A stretch of 64,000 bases of DNA from Bugulina stolonifera. Lineage: Eukaryota > Bryozoa > Gymnolaemata > Cheilostomatida > Bugulidae. Below are positions 51,059 through 64,000 of this stretch, in pieces. Under the pieces are notes generated by a model. The model was not told the origin of the DNA. It made no database searches and worked only from the letters and a program-made list of their open reading frames with translations. The first letter of the stretch is position 1; every line of letters begins with the position of its first letter. The DNA is taken from positions 13,537,072-13,601,071 of the forward strand of contig OW285189.1 in assembly GCA_935421135.1 (NCBI GenBank), in the 5' to 3' direction. A program made the translations under genes and the position numbers.

Positions 51059-54000
51059 ATGTCCACTGTGGCCCCCGAAAGTGGTAAGTGAAGTTGCGTA
51101 TTGTCTTGTGCAATGCAAATTTTAATTTAGTTTGTTTTAGCTTACATGTACTTACGTTACTTACTAGTATGTAGCTAGTTACTTTGTTGTCTAGTCTAAG
51201 TCTTACAGATGTGATGCGAGTGATTCATCAATGGTCATAGGCTATGATGCTCATTTAATCATAATGTAGGCCTAATCATGGATCAAACCTGTAGGCCCTA
51301 AATGAAAATCAAAGTCAAGTGGTTTTTTCTTCAATTGACGTGAATAGTAGAAAAGGGGAAACTAAACTTAAACTAATTAAAGTGTAAGTAAGTAGTAATG
51401 TTAATGTAAATGTATGTTTTAAATACAATGTACATTGTATTTATTATTATTTGACTTTGAATTATATTATATTATAGTAATATAATATTAGTGTGCCTGG
51501 ATAGTAGGCCTATAGCCTAATAGTTATAGCATAGTTATTAAAATTTTATTATCTTTATGATGATTAAATGAGTACTGAATTGTTGTTGTATATTTATATT
51601 ATTAATTATTATGGTAATAATAAAATTATTTTTATAGTGAATAACTCATAATGATGGAAGTCTCATTCAATATCTGACTATGGTTTTGTCATCTCACTTA
51701 CGTTATAATGAAAGCCATGAAAATTTCCTGCTATAAAATTATATAGATATACGTGTATATAGGCTATATAGCTATAAAAAATGAAAATATTCATGTGAGA
51801 AATAAATACAGGTATTGAGTAAGCGGGTGTAGCATTTGTCAAACAAACGATCGCTGTAGCTTACATTACACTGTCTTAAGAATGTGGCTTTAGAAAGTAG
51901 ACTCACTGTTTGTAAGAAATAAAAAATGGCTTTCTCTGGGATTTGTTTACCGTACTGGTAATATGTTGTAGTTAGGTGGAATATGTTTGGAGGTTTGGTC
52001 TAGGAGAGAAATTTACTGCTTTAGCATTATTTATAAATGCTTAGTCTACTTTATGGTATTGTGTTCTTCAAATGATATTGTGAGCTATGCGTCCAAAGAA
52101 GTTATAGGGTTTGTTTTTCTATTATTCCCTTTATCCTACTATTTCTTTTCCATAGTATTGCTTAAAAAAATCATTCGAAAAATTATACAAGCTGTTAAAC
52201 AGGATTTGATTGAAATGAAATTATAATTGGATTGAGCTATTAGATTATTATTAAAAATAAATAACCCTAGATAGTTATTTTGGTCATCATAGTGACAACA
52301 ATAAAATATTTGTTTGAAATATTAAATCATATTGCATTGAATTCATGTGATACAATGTAGGTGTACATAAAATAATTCACTATGTTCACCTAACTTTATT
52401 CCTTTGCATGATGTCTACTTATTAAATGGTAGCATGGTATTCTATCATGGTTACAATTAAACCATAGTAAAATGGAAATTTATAGCCCATAGTATTATAA
52501 ATAGTGTATTTACATGTAGGTCCTACATTTGTTACTAGCAGGTCCATTCTTTTTAGGATATTGTACTTTTATGATAAAATCTGTGAACACGTGATAACGT
52601 AAAATTCCCATTCCTGATCATAAGGCCTGATTAAATAGTTTAGGCTGTTGGTTAATAAGTTTATACAGTTTATGAATCATGCTCATCCAACACCAGGAGT
52701 GGCTATGATTTATTCGAAAAAAGAGAGGTGCTTATGTACTAGTTTCGTAACAAAATCCATTCTAGGTCTATTTCAATACATTCTAAATATTAAAACTGGA
52801 TCTTGGCTGCACAATTGAGGAATGTCATGTAGTATCCTATCCTAGTCTTCTGAGGTTCCTAAGGCTTTCTCACTATAGCTGAGTGTTGTCCATGTGGTAT
52901 TTTTGTCTACGTCAATTCATTCCATCGATATAATGTTAAGTTTTTTAAAAAAAAGTAAATGTTGATGCGAAAAAACGGGTAACATGGTTGTGTTCATTTT
53001 TGATATTTAACTTGGTCCCGAGAGACATTAAAATAGCCTTCACATAATTTTTTGATTGGTATCAGTCCAGAAGTACTCAAGGCCTACTGATTTCAGAAAT
53101 TGACAAGTTGCCACCCAAATGTATGCATAACTATTAATATCTCTGCGGTGTCATTTTCTAATATTGTACATTCAATACTATCTGATATAATACATTGAGC
53201 TTTGTGGAATTTAAATTGATAATTATTTCTTTTCCTCCACCGTTACTACATCCGTTGGAACTTTTCAGTGGAATGCCCTTTTAGGCAACCTGTTTAGTTG
53301 AGATGTTGATATTTGCATCAATTAGTTTTGAGACAGTTGTTAAGCTTGCAGATTTATGCTAGTATGAAGATGGATATACACTGTTTGTTTCCAGATACAT
53401 TAATGTACTACATGTTTACAATACATCTTTACTTGATATTATGCTGTATCAAATGTGATGGGCACTTGTTTTGTATTTAGTAGCTGCGCATAATTACTAC
53501 TACATTGAATGTACAATAACGGCATAGTCATGTCTCTACATAGATTATTATAGTAATCTATCATTTGCTTGGATACTATTATACACGGCAAGTGAAATAT
53601 CCAATATACAGTAGTTAGTTTAACATGCTCATCTATCATCTAAAAGTCCGGCTTGTAACTGCAATGCATATCGAATCAAAATTTAACTCATTAGTTATAA
53701 TATGCGTATCTAATGGCTGAGCGAGCAGTGCCTTTAGCCTGTTACGGATTGTATTCTATGCAACGCTGTAATGGTACAGTAGTTGAGTTTTATCTTTGTC
53801 GTTGGTGTTGATAAAGGCCATATCAGTTGTAGCGTGGCAACTTTAGCATGATCCGTATCTAAAGATTGAATGATTAATTGTTCAGCTTTTGTTTCAAATT
53901 TAAAAAAGCAGCCAGATATATGTGTGTGAATGTATAACAGCATTTACATTGATTCGCCTCTGATAACAACAGTATCTAAAGTTGTCCTGTTATTTTTGTG

Positions 54001-57000
54001 TCTGGTTATATCATTGTTTAGGATCTTATTACTGTGGGCCTTGCTCCCCCACTGAGCAAATAATAAAGTGAAATTATTACCCTGTTATAAGATGTCTAAA
54101 ATGTAGCATTGGTATAAATATTATTATAATTATTAGTATAGTGATGGGCATTTCATAAATCAACTAGGCCTATGTACCTATGTACATTCAGTCATCCCAC
54201 ACATAATAGCAATGACCTTATGGAATGGGAAAATTGTTCTTTTAGTTTTGTAGTTTGACTAACTGTAATATATTCACTGGATAGCTACCACTGTTCTGAG
54301 GGTATTTGGCAGTTTTACAAAATCCTAGTTTCTAACCATTATAACATATAATTCTTAGCCTCCACTCTAGGCTATAGACTAATAAATAACAGCCCTAGGT
54401 GTCAATGGTTTTTATACTCTAGTTGTTTTAATTCAGAGTTTTGCCTCGCTGGTTGTACCTAAGATAAATATGAAACCTTGCTCACGATTGCAATTCACCC
54501 TATAATTATATACTATTTAGCCTACTTGTAGTTTATACCTACATGTTGTATTAATAGACTAATGATGCTAAGCTTTGCCTGAATGAATTCTCAATTGTTT
54601 ACACATTCAGTTTCTTGATAAAAATAGTAGCAGTGTACTACTTTTAAAAAGTTTCCATGTTTACTTGGTTGCTAGGTGCTGACGGGAATATGGACATGGC
54701 CGCTCTCCGGAAGATGTACGAGCTGCCTTATCTTGCTCAGTTCATTACAGTTAACAAAGTCAAGTTTGGCTTTCCCACCATAGACACTGAGGTAGTATAA
54801 ATTACTATTTTACAATGTTTGAGATGTTAGTTCTATGTCAATGTGTGCTGGGTGAGATGTAGGCATGCAATGCGTTGAGGAATGCCTTATCACCTTAGCA
54901 ATTCATTTATATTTTGATTTGTGACTTATAGTTATATAGCTCACTGATAATCACATTAGCTGCAAATTATATAGAAATTTGCGTTTGCTTAAGCCTCTAT
55001 GTCATTCTACATGCTGCTGTTTGACATGCGGCAGCTTTTGCCACCTCACACTATGTTAGCAAACCAACACACAGCAATGTTTGCCTCAATTATTGATCGA
55101 AAAGTGTTCTATACAGTGAGTTACATTATGCATGAACTTGCCATTCAATTCTTATAACCATTGATTTGTTACTATTACAATGGGCACACTTCATTCCATG
55201 TCACAGTGTTGTATAAAAATGCATTCGGCTACCATATCAGCCCTGCACTCTGCTGTGCACTGCTACCACTACTCTCTATCTCAGTTATCAGTTCATTATC
55301 TCCACCTGATCGCACAATGTTCAGCACTGATTTACTTTCTTATAATTTTATAGCCAATTTATTGTAACTGCTGGTTTTAATGGAGCGTAAAACCTTGATT
55401 TTAAGAATTGCACGCAATCACAACGTCATATTCATGTAAATATACTGGTAGTGTTATTACTTGTTTGCATGCTTAGGCTAGCGTGTTACCCTTACCTCAG
55501 TGGTATCCCTTAAGATGTCATGGTATAAAACAGACGGGTTTGAAAGAAACCTGGGGTTTGGGGTGGGATATTAGGGCCTACCTTCTAACCAGCAGAGTAA
55601 ATTTAATGGTTGAAACAACGTTTTGACTGAAATTCTGAAAATAAACAACCCAGTAATATGAATGCAATAAATAGTTGGCATCAATTAAGGAATGGATATT
55701 ACGGTATACGTTAATATGTTATAGTTTAAAACTTGACTATAATTAGTGCATGTGTGTATTATGTAGCTGTGAAGTCGTATGAGGTGCTATGTCTACTAAC
55801 AGTCATGTAGGACAGAATAATTATAGATATAATAATATATTGACACTTTCCTAGATCCTGGAGAAGTGCTTTGTGGCAGCCGATGACCGACTTATCTCAG
55901 ACTTATACGCTAGAATCTTGAGACATATTCTACAGAAATCTGTTATACGGTATGCTTACACGTACATTGTATAGTCTGTTATACGGTACGCTTACATGTA
56001 GTGTACATTGTATATTGTATAGTCTGTTATACGGTACGCTTACATGTATATACATTGTAATTGTATAGTCTGTTATACGGTACGCTTACATGTATATACA
56101 TTGTAATTGTATAGTCTGTTATACGGTACGCTTACATGTATATACATTGTAATTGTATAGTCTGTTATACGGTACGCTTACATGTATATAATTGTATAGT
56201 CTGTTATACGGTACGCTTACATGTACGTTGCATATTGTGTGCTAAATATTCACTTCCCTATGACCAATCCTTCAATATATTGGTCAATCACGCTAAATGT
56301 TTTGTTCACAAGTTTTTAGCCGTTACACATTTTATGTCGTGCATAAGGTAACAAGCATTTTTGTAGCAAAAAATCTGCCCATAGTTTCTGTTTCCTGGAA
56401 AGGTAACAACATTCGAAAGATATTTTGCCCTCTAGTACTTATTGGCTATTGGCCACAATGTATTGAACTCACCAAGTGGTGCTAGTTTACGTTTAACAAT
56501 GCTTACCTACATGTATACAATGTATGATGTGTATATGGAGCATACCCCATTCATGTTATTTTATTATTCATCTGTGGGGAGGAGTTGTGTGCTCTCATCT
56601 TTTATAGATTGGTAGGAGCAGACAACTTCACGTTATATGCGTCAGCTTCATGGCACTGTGAAATAACTCTATGTACATGTAAAAAATATTTTTAGGGCAA
56701 ATTCCTTTCAAAGCCATCTCGTCTCATATCTGGAATCTAAGTCTCCTCCATGGAATCCTTTGAGCAATGCAGAATTCAGCAAAATTACTGCTGGTGACAA
56801 GGTATTTGATTAGCAATATGTCTGTTGAGACTTTTTATTAGATCTGCCCCTATTGGGTTCATAAACTATCAGGCTTATACTTGCATACTGCACTTACATT
56901 GTATTTTTCATTCCGAAATTATTATTGTGGTGGGACCTACATGTGCATGTGGATCTATGGCCACATGCTTCAAACTCTTGATCTGTTGCACCAATTTCTT

Positions 57001-58443
57001 ATTATTTAACCGTTGCATTATAAATTTTTACTTGTAAATATTGAGCTTCCTACATATACATGTAAATACACTGTCTTGTATAATATATGGTATTTGTCTT
57101 TTAATAATAAATCAATGCACGTTGTATAGTGTCAAGGCTTGTTAGCAACTGGTCATAAATTTAAGGGTTGTCTCCTCAATAAATTCTACAGTTTAGAGGG
57201 TAGACGACTCCTTACTAAATCACATACACTGTAATATTTCACAGCAGTATAATAAGTATTTTATTCGATCTTGTTGCAGTTAAAACTGCTAAAGTGGCTA
57301 GCAGGAGAAACCAAAGAGAAGAAGGATGAGTTCAAGGAATTCCTTTCTGAAGATCTGACCAACTCGGAACGGCTGGAAGATGTAAGATTACGTACACTCT
57401 TATTATTAGGTGGTCTCTATAGCTAGTATAGTAGTAGGCCTCTAATATAATGAGAGTGGTAGTGGTCTCCCTTGCAGTGGGCCAACCACACTGGCTGCTG
57501 TCTAGCAACATTAGTGTACGGAATCTCCTGATAACCATTGTCAATACAGTGAAAGGAATCAAAGTAAACTGTTCTCAAGATATTATATCTGGGTTACATG
57601 ATAATATCTATTTATCCTGTTATCAAATTGTGTTGTGGAATCCCTCTTCTCCACAATACGAGATTATCCCATCTCACTTCCTATTGGATAACTGAATATT
57701 TGAAATGCCCCGACAATCTGTAATGACAATGGAAACGCTTTCGTTGTAACACTTTTTTTTACTGTCAATATGTACAGTAGAATTTGTAAGGGCCTAGTTT
57801 TTTCTCAGCAGTCATAAAATGGATGAGATGTGGACCTACATTGTACACATAAATTATACGTACCTGCGTCTGTGTAATGTACTCATAGTACACCTACACA
57901 TGTAGGCTTACATGCGCGTAGATGTAGGCTATGTTGTATATATATTTACAATAGCAATATGTTCAGCAAACTTCCATATTCCTGCGTCTCCTTCTGATTT
58001 GTTTTTATGGGAAAAGTGGATAAGATGTTGGGGCATTCTATGACCAAGTTTAGCTCTTGCAGCCTAAGGGTGGATAATACAGATTGAATCAGTGAATATA
58101 TAATTAATAGAGTTGATTCAACACTGGGTTTTGTTTGAAATATACCCGAGTCTTAGGCCAAGCTACCACAATACATTAGCATAAAATCATGACAATTTTT
58201 AATGTGGTTAGATTTCAATATGACACCCATGTTAAACATCTTTAGGGTGGGCTAATTAGGTGACCAGGGCCATGCATCTCATCCAATGACATAGTAGCAT
58301 TAACCCCTTTAATTTAAGGGTGATAGAGGGTTCAGTGAATGCTAGTACTGTTACTGTTATGTCATTTCTTAATATCTTATCTTTGTAGAGAGAGATTCGA
58401 GTTGGCCAAGATTCTGAAAACCGTACCTATTGGTATTTTCAGG
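51059..58443 (+). CDS. CECR2: CECR2-like chromatin-remodelling subunit, 5' part (6 exons; continues past the last one seen)
   Basis: CECR2 partners ISWI ATPases (SNF2H/SNF2L) in the CERF complex. Exons 51059-51083, 54676-54791, 55855-55949, 56696-56801, 57280-57381 and 58389-58443 give the first 166 residues and then an open phase-1 donor. The N-terminal DDT-like region (ALRKMYELPYLAQFITVNKV to LISDLYARILRHIL, residues 18-72) and the WHIM-type region (WNPLSNAEF, LKLLKWLAGETKEKKDEFKE, VGQDSENRTYWYFQ at 153-166) follow the order and spacing of human CECR2 (WWEVPAIAHF, FISDLIACLL, NPLREASF, LYWYF). The related RSF1 shares the same modules, so RSF1 or a common-ancestor gene is possible. The bromodomain and C-terminus are not in the window. 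The exon 3 donor is embedded in a 46-bp minisatellite. Introns of 3.6 kb and more are longer than in the other genes here. Confidence 0.72.
55939..56225. repeat. 46-bp minisatellite containing the CECR2-like exon 3 donor
   Basis: Seven copies of TCTGTTATACGGTAYGCTTA begin at 55939, 55975, 56023, 56069, 56115, 56161 and 56200, so the regular spacing is 46 bp. The first copy comprises the last 11 coding bases of exon 3 and its GTATGC donor; the six downstream copies have GTACGC. Most downstream copies are preceded by TATAG, which could act as an acceptor. Confidence 0.92.
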
Positions 58444-61400
58444 GTAGGTGGTAGAAATCTAAGGTTTCAATTTTGTACAGCTCATTAAACTGGGTAGTTT
58501 TACCATAAGTAAGTGATCTGCAATGTATAATACATTATACAACTTTAGATAAGAAAACTAAGCTGCAATCAGGAAAAAGTATTCAAACTGTGTATCCATT
58601 AACAATGGACCCTTCTGTATTAGAAGTGAAAAATCTCTCTCAGTTCTGGCAAAAATTGATAATGGCTCCAGTTGTGGGCCTTTAAGCGAAAGGCCAGAGA
58701 TTCAAAGTTCAGCAATAAGTTGTTTAAATTAAACAATAAGAAATGCTAAGGAGTAATACTTGCCTTTGCACAATAACTAATTGCTTACATTTCTGAAAAT
58801 CAAGTTAAATGAACACCATGATTGACACTGAGAATGTATAGGATATAACTTGTTATCACCTGTCAACTGTCTTATGACATGGGCAAGTGATTATACACAC
58901 ACAGGATGGATGCTAATCTGATTACATAAGTATGCTGACCCTTGGCAGCTGCAGCAGGTGCCAGCTAGTGTGACTTCGGCCTCAGCACACTTCTGCCACC
59001 GGATTTTCAGATTTAAATAAATAAATATGACCAGTGTGAATCAAATAAACATCTCAGATTTGATGTACACTAATGTTGGAGCTGCCACAGGGCAACAGCA
59101 TGGGATAATTTTTCCAAATAAACCCTATATTTTTAGAATTGTAAGTAGTAACACAGTTCCACCTCAGGCGGCCATCCGTGTAGTCTTGCTCTGGCATATC
59201 TGTCTACTAGTAAATGCATGGGGAAAGGGTGGGCATGTGGTCTCAGGTGCCCTCCTACCACTATGGAATTGAATGGGCCATGTAAGGTAAAGCTAATGTA
59301 ACTAGCGTGACCACCTGTGTAGAGGGTTATCTCACAATTAATTACTTTTACTAGTTGCTGCTGGTTTTCTAGTTGAGGTCTTGGGGAAGAAGTCTGTAAA
59401 AATAGGTAGAGTTTGCCTGCTGATGGATTTTTAAATGGTTTATATGTGCTTGCAAATCAAAACTGTCAAGTTAATGGTTAGACTTGTTATTTATTACCAT
59501 ATTTTGTGGTCACACTAGCTCATTAGAAAGCAATATACCTCTGTACGTAGATAATGGAAAGAGGGAGACTGAGCTAGCCATAGAGCCTAGCATTGCGAGG
59601 GCACTAGTCTATCAGCCAGCAAGTCAAATTGACACTCTGGATTTCCTAGTTCTGTCTAGTGTTTAGATTTAATAGACAAATAAACAAGTAATTACTATCA
59701 AGTATCTGCGCTGTGAAGGTTTATTGCCAGAGGTAGGTTATTTCCCACTTTTGAATATATAGCCTATAGTATTTTTTTAGCTTCGGTGTTCCGATTTTGA
59801 GAATCTAATTTGGTAATATCTCTTCCAGTTTAGTTTACTGTGCGTGTACAAGTACAACTGTAAGTGCTGCTAGGCACTGATAAGGGTTGTAGTTGTAATT
59901 TAGCCTTGGGTAACTATATTATTATTATGTTGACAAGCTTTCCTTGAAGAAATTTAGATAAGCATAATACAAGAGGATAGGTGACATAGACTAAGCTATT
60001 CAACATACCTCCTTATCTATGCTAGTGGGTGCTGTGTGATCAGCTACATGCAGTCAAAACCTATAATGTTTTCAATCATTTGTGATTGTTGAATTTAATC
60101 TGTTGACACAGTGTAGTGTCAAGGTACAGCCTATTCACGTTTGTTGTTGTACATGAGCCAGCACCATTGATTCAAGGTAAAATATTGCTGCCACAGGCTA
60201 TAGAAGTGCCTTTCACTGTCTTTCTCATGTACTCAATGATATAACTGCTCAATGTTATAATACCAATGGACATGTTATTCATCACTCAAATTTCAGTACA
60301 AATACATTTGTTTTGTGCATGTTTTGTATGTAGTAGCAACTGGTCTCCACTGTTGTAGGCAAGTTGATTGGTTGGTTGTTGGGTAGTGGAATTGGAACAT
60401 TGTATTCACACTTCTACACTCTATTGTATTTTTTCTGCTGGGAATTCTGCAACTTTGCCAAGTCAGGTGGCAAAGTTTTAGACTTCCAGTGCTACTGGAG
60501 GAATAGTACCAGCCAACAGGTAGTATGCTCAGCGCTGGCATATTCTTGTTATGAGGTAGACCTAGTGCTCAGGGTTGAACTATCATCTCTCTCTTGCCAG
60601 AACCTCGTAGTTGCACTGTGTCAGACTTGGTTAGGCGCCTTGCCTAATGGTTGTCGTTCTCATAAACCGTCCAAGGTCCTATATATTTAGCATCTACTGT
60701 AGTGTCTCTGTATTGGTCACATCTACAAGTCATTTATGGAATTTGCCAAGTCAAAAGTTCGCTGTGATTGGACTACTTGAGGTATATTATACTACAGATT
60801 TACAGTTCTACAGCTCACTCAAACTTGATAAATCATACTGGATGTTATCATACAATTTGAGGTACATCTCTTCATATCCTGGAAATGGCATTTAGTTTCC
60901 CTCAGCTGTGTCGCAACTCTTTGTGGCTTGTTTTGTGTTGACATCATCATTATTATTAATATTAGCAGAGAGATCCTGAAACTTATTGCTGTAGGATAGG
61001 TAACATCTGCTTTGTGGATAGATGGCTGGATAGGCCTGGGTGTTTATTGTTTTGAACAACCGATTTTAGTTTGGTTGAAAATCAATTTTCCCTGCCAAAC
61101 CAACCCTGTCAGTCATTTGATATGATGCTCTGTGAAGATTTTTGGCACAGGATAATAACACATTGAGAAGATTACTAACAGCATTGCAGGATGTCGTTGG
61201 TAAACACATGGCAGATACAGTACTACAGTAGATGCTAGACATAGGAAATACAGTAAAACTACAACTGAACTCTATTTATAGATATGCACTAGTGAGTAGT
61301 AAATTAATTCTCTGCTGCCACTGTGGTTGGGTTGTCAGTAGTAGTATTAGTTATAATAGCAAATTATTGCTATATCAGTGAGTCTATTCTGTTGTTAGTT

Positions 61401-64000
61401 TGTAAACTGAATATTATAATCAAATAATTGTTTTCTTGTGAAATGTTCTAAGGTTTGTTGGTACACTATTGACATATTTGTAGTGAAGTAATTAGCCTGC
61501 CATAGATTATGTTTGTGTGAGTATTAGAATATTGTAGGGCCATTTGTATAACAGTGTCTTATGGTAACAGTGTGCTCAAGCATACTAACTATTTATTAAT
61601 ATGGTTAAATAAGCTAAACATATAAGTTTACAACAATATTCTATATAGTTTGTTTGTTTTAACTTTGTGCAAATTTGAAATTCTGTGTAATTTGTTAAAT
61701 AGTTGAAAGGAACAGTTGTTTGAACATTCTATTCAATAGCATAGTCAGTTCCAAGTTCATTATTCTATGGAGGCTATACGGACAAAAGAGCTTTTGTCAT
61801 GTGCCCCATTACATTTTGCAAAGACATTCTAAACAAATAGACAATATTAATAAATTCAAACATTCAAGGGAAGGGGTTCATTGTTGTAGACTTTGGTTGC
61901 TGTTTACCCTTGACTGAAGACAAGGTAATCATGAGTTGAATTGTAGGAGCTCAGGCTAATAATTAGTGTGGTTGGAATTATCAGGCAGGTAGACAGGCTA
62001 GGAGAGCATTGAAGGAGTTGACAGGTTGAGAGGTTATCTTTGCCTATTATAATAGCCTACGGTGTGCATGTGTACATGGTTTTAGCAAGGTATTAACATT
62101 TAACAGTTAGTGAAATCAGACAGTTTACAATAGGATAAATCACTAGACTCTCATCACACCTTCACTACATACAGGATAGTATACATATAGCAGGATATAC
62201 TTGTAGCATTATATCAACAATAGTGTAGATCAACATCAGCTCTGTAAGTCAATCAATTATTACTACCAATATACATTAGTATAGATTATGTTCTGTCTTA
62301 TCATAATCACCAGCCTTTAACTATTCTACTAGTTACTGTATACTGTTACAGTTGGTGTAGGTGTTGGGGTGTAACATTAACACCTACTAGCCAGTGGTAT
62401 ACTTATACAGATTACAGCTTACAAAGGTTATGGTCAAATCATTACTCCATTAATCCATGGAATGGGTATTTCTATAGGTCAGCTTTTGAAGCAGCAACTG
62501 GTCAGTGACCCTTATTTTTAGACTGGCTGGGCTATTGGTTTTTCAAGGTTAATAAAGATGTAGAACTCAACTTATATATTATGTAGTTAGCCCTGTACTT
62601 TCTAACTTTCCTTACAATTTTAGAGTTAGGTGCAGAAGTGGAGAAATTTGAGATAGCCTTTGTTCTTCACCAAAAATGAAGCAGGAGAAGTTGTCTTCTC
62701 TATATTTTGCTAGTTGACCGCCCTTACCCCAAACCCCAACCACAAACAAGGAACTAAGGCTATCCAAATTCCTCCACTACTGCACCTAACAGGAGTCAAT
62801 TTTAGCAGTTTACAGAAACTTGGCAATGTTGAATGGACAACTAGGGGAATTAGTAGGCCATACCTTCTCGGTAACCTCTAGTATTACCATTATACAGACA
62901 AACAGACAGACCTAGCCTTAGTGTTGACTGAAATCATGCCATAGCACAGTACTATTATACTGCAGTCATATTGTAGACCTAGAATCCTAGATTGTTATTT
63001 CTGGGTGGATTAGCAGTGGAGTGGACATTGGGCACCCCCTTGTGTGCTGTACTGCTGTTTACTTGGATATTTCAGTTGCAGAATTTTCTTACATCTAACA
63101 ACTTCTGAATAATTATGAGCTAGTATTTTCTAGTAAAGCACTAAGCTACTGTCAAGGACCTCAACTCCCTTACTTACTGTTCAGTTACGCAACTCAAGTT
63201 GTAATTATTGTTTCTATTGTTCAATTTTGTACCTATTTCTGATGGCCTACAAGCTCGGGTTGTTGTTATAATTGTGTAGGCCTACAACCACGTGCATGTT
63301 GTATTGGAACCACTTTGCTGCAGTATTTAGCTAGTGCTAGCAAGTCATTCACTGCCATGAAGCTTTAGCTAACCACTTGAAAGAGATTTTAAGTCTTCAT
63401 TAACTTCAGTTTAGAGTGAATCTGAAGTATGTAGGTATTTTGGTTTTTACTAGGTATTACTTGGTAGGCCTAGTTCAGTATGGTTTTGATAGTTGGCTAG
63501 GCATGATAGTAGGCTTGTGAAATTATAACAACCCCAAGTCAGTTCCAGATTGTCCACTGATACAATCAGCACAAAAATCCATAGGACTGCTTTGAATTTC
63601 ACATTATTTGTACATTTGTCATTTACTGCGAACAGCCAAGATCCCTGTTCTCAACTCACTAGTAGGCCTACCCTTTTCAACCCTGTTACTTGAATTTAAG
63701 TTAGACATATTGCATAATACAGCCCTATTGCTGGGTACAGACATTGTTTAAATTTGTTAATATATCCCATAAAGACCATCATGTAAATGTATTCAGCAAT
63801 TTTATATAACACACAGTATTAAATATAACAGTTAGCTAATCCCAAATTTGCTGATGCAGCTTGCAAGCTACAAGTAATGTTATTAGTGGCTACTACTACA
63901 TAACTGGCCATATGGTGGGTTGAATTTGTCTAGACTTGGTACTATACATCCTCACACCTTTTCCCACCAGACCAGCTGTGACCTGTAATATATAGAATAT
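58444..64000. other. Probable long CECR2-like intron or intergenic DNA
   Basis: No further exon could be identified. Open frames at 59027-59272, 60364-60690, 60647-60895 and 61720-61917 show no family signal and no splice-consistent continuation of the YWYFQ-ending exon. The stretch holds the miniature inverted-repeat element at 62627-62788 and otherwise ordinary A/T-rich sequence. Confidence 0.5.
62627..62788. mobile_element. Miniature inverted-repeat element flanked by TA
   Basis: About 31-bp terminal inverted repeats begin GGTGCAGAAGTGGAG at 62629 and are complemented by the sequence ending CTCCACTACTGCACC at 62786, with a few mismatches. TA flanks both sides (62627-62628 and 62787-62788), the target duplication of Tc1/mariner-like elements. 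The 158-bp body encodes nothing. A solo terminal copy occurs at 11967. Confidence 0.75.

Noticed and set aside
57450..57695. 81-codon plus-strand frame with a TTGCAG acceptor inside
   Set aside because: Lies in the intron after exon 5; it interrupts the DDT/WHIM alignment and the TGGGCC-starting frame stops quickly.
62478..62500. Possible 23-nt exon following the CECR2-like exon 6
   Set aside because: Splice sites and phase fit, but the encoded residues do not match the sequence expected after YWYFQG in CECR2 or RSF1.
1..64000. CRISPR arrays, operons, prokaryotic promoters or defence islands
   Set aside because: The DNA is eukaryotic: all genes are spliced and the tandem repeats lack regular unique spacers.

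Overview
This is an AT-rich window of a metazoan nuclear genome. Every protein-coding locus is split by canonical GT-AG introns, usually 0.1-1 kb long, and the products are conserved animal proteins. The recurrent ACATGTA words and mostly short introns would suit a sponge or another early-branching animal, but that placement is an inference and not a proven identification. Exons were assembled by hand from splice sites, phase and remembered family sequence. No search was run.

Layout. (1) 1624-9153, minus: DNAJC2 (zuotin/MPP11), 15 coding exons, about 623 aa, with a probable 5'UTR exon near 11.2 kb. (2) 9.2-13.4 kb: the spacer between head-to-head genes, holding a complete non-autonomous hAT-like element with an 8-bp target duplication, a tRNA-like relic and a 183-bp tandem array. 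(3) 13449-26411, plus: XPO6 (exportin-6), 25 coding exons, about 1134 aa. Its last intron carries a structurally intact autonomous hAT transposon (23313-25962) with matching 8-bp target duplications. (4) 26954-31426, minus: TMEM237, a ciliary transition-zone tetraspan protein, tail-to-tail with XPO6. (5) 32852-34105, plus: GOLT1B (Got1), 5 exons, 140 aa, head-to-head with TMEM237. (6) 34.1-39.2 kb: gene-poor, with several hairpins. (7) 39286-40840, plus: a small, unrecognised, probably secreted cysteine-containing protein. (8) 45133-49152, plus: a six-exon gene for a 203-aa membrane-anchored precursor with one EGF module, a basic juxtamembrane site and a transmembrane helix, which looks like an EGF-receptor-ligand-type growth factor. 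(9) 51059 to beyond 58443, plus: the 5' half of a CECR2-like chromatin-remodelling subunit (DDT/WHIM region). From 58.4 to 64 kb only probable intron and repeats are seen.

The genes are not a functional cluster. They cover ribosome-associated chaperoning, actin/profilin nuclear export, cilia, Golgi traffic, cell signalling and chromatin. The most unusual features are the EGF-ligand-like gene and two minisatellites, in two unrelated genes, whose repeat units each contain a real splice site (the XPO6 intron 11 acceptor and the CECR2-like exon 3 donor). The intact hAT element inside XPO6 is also notable.
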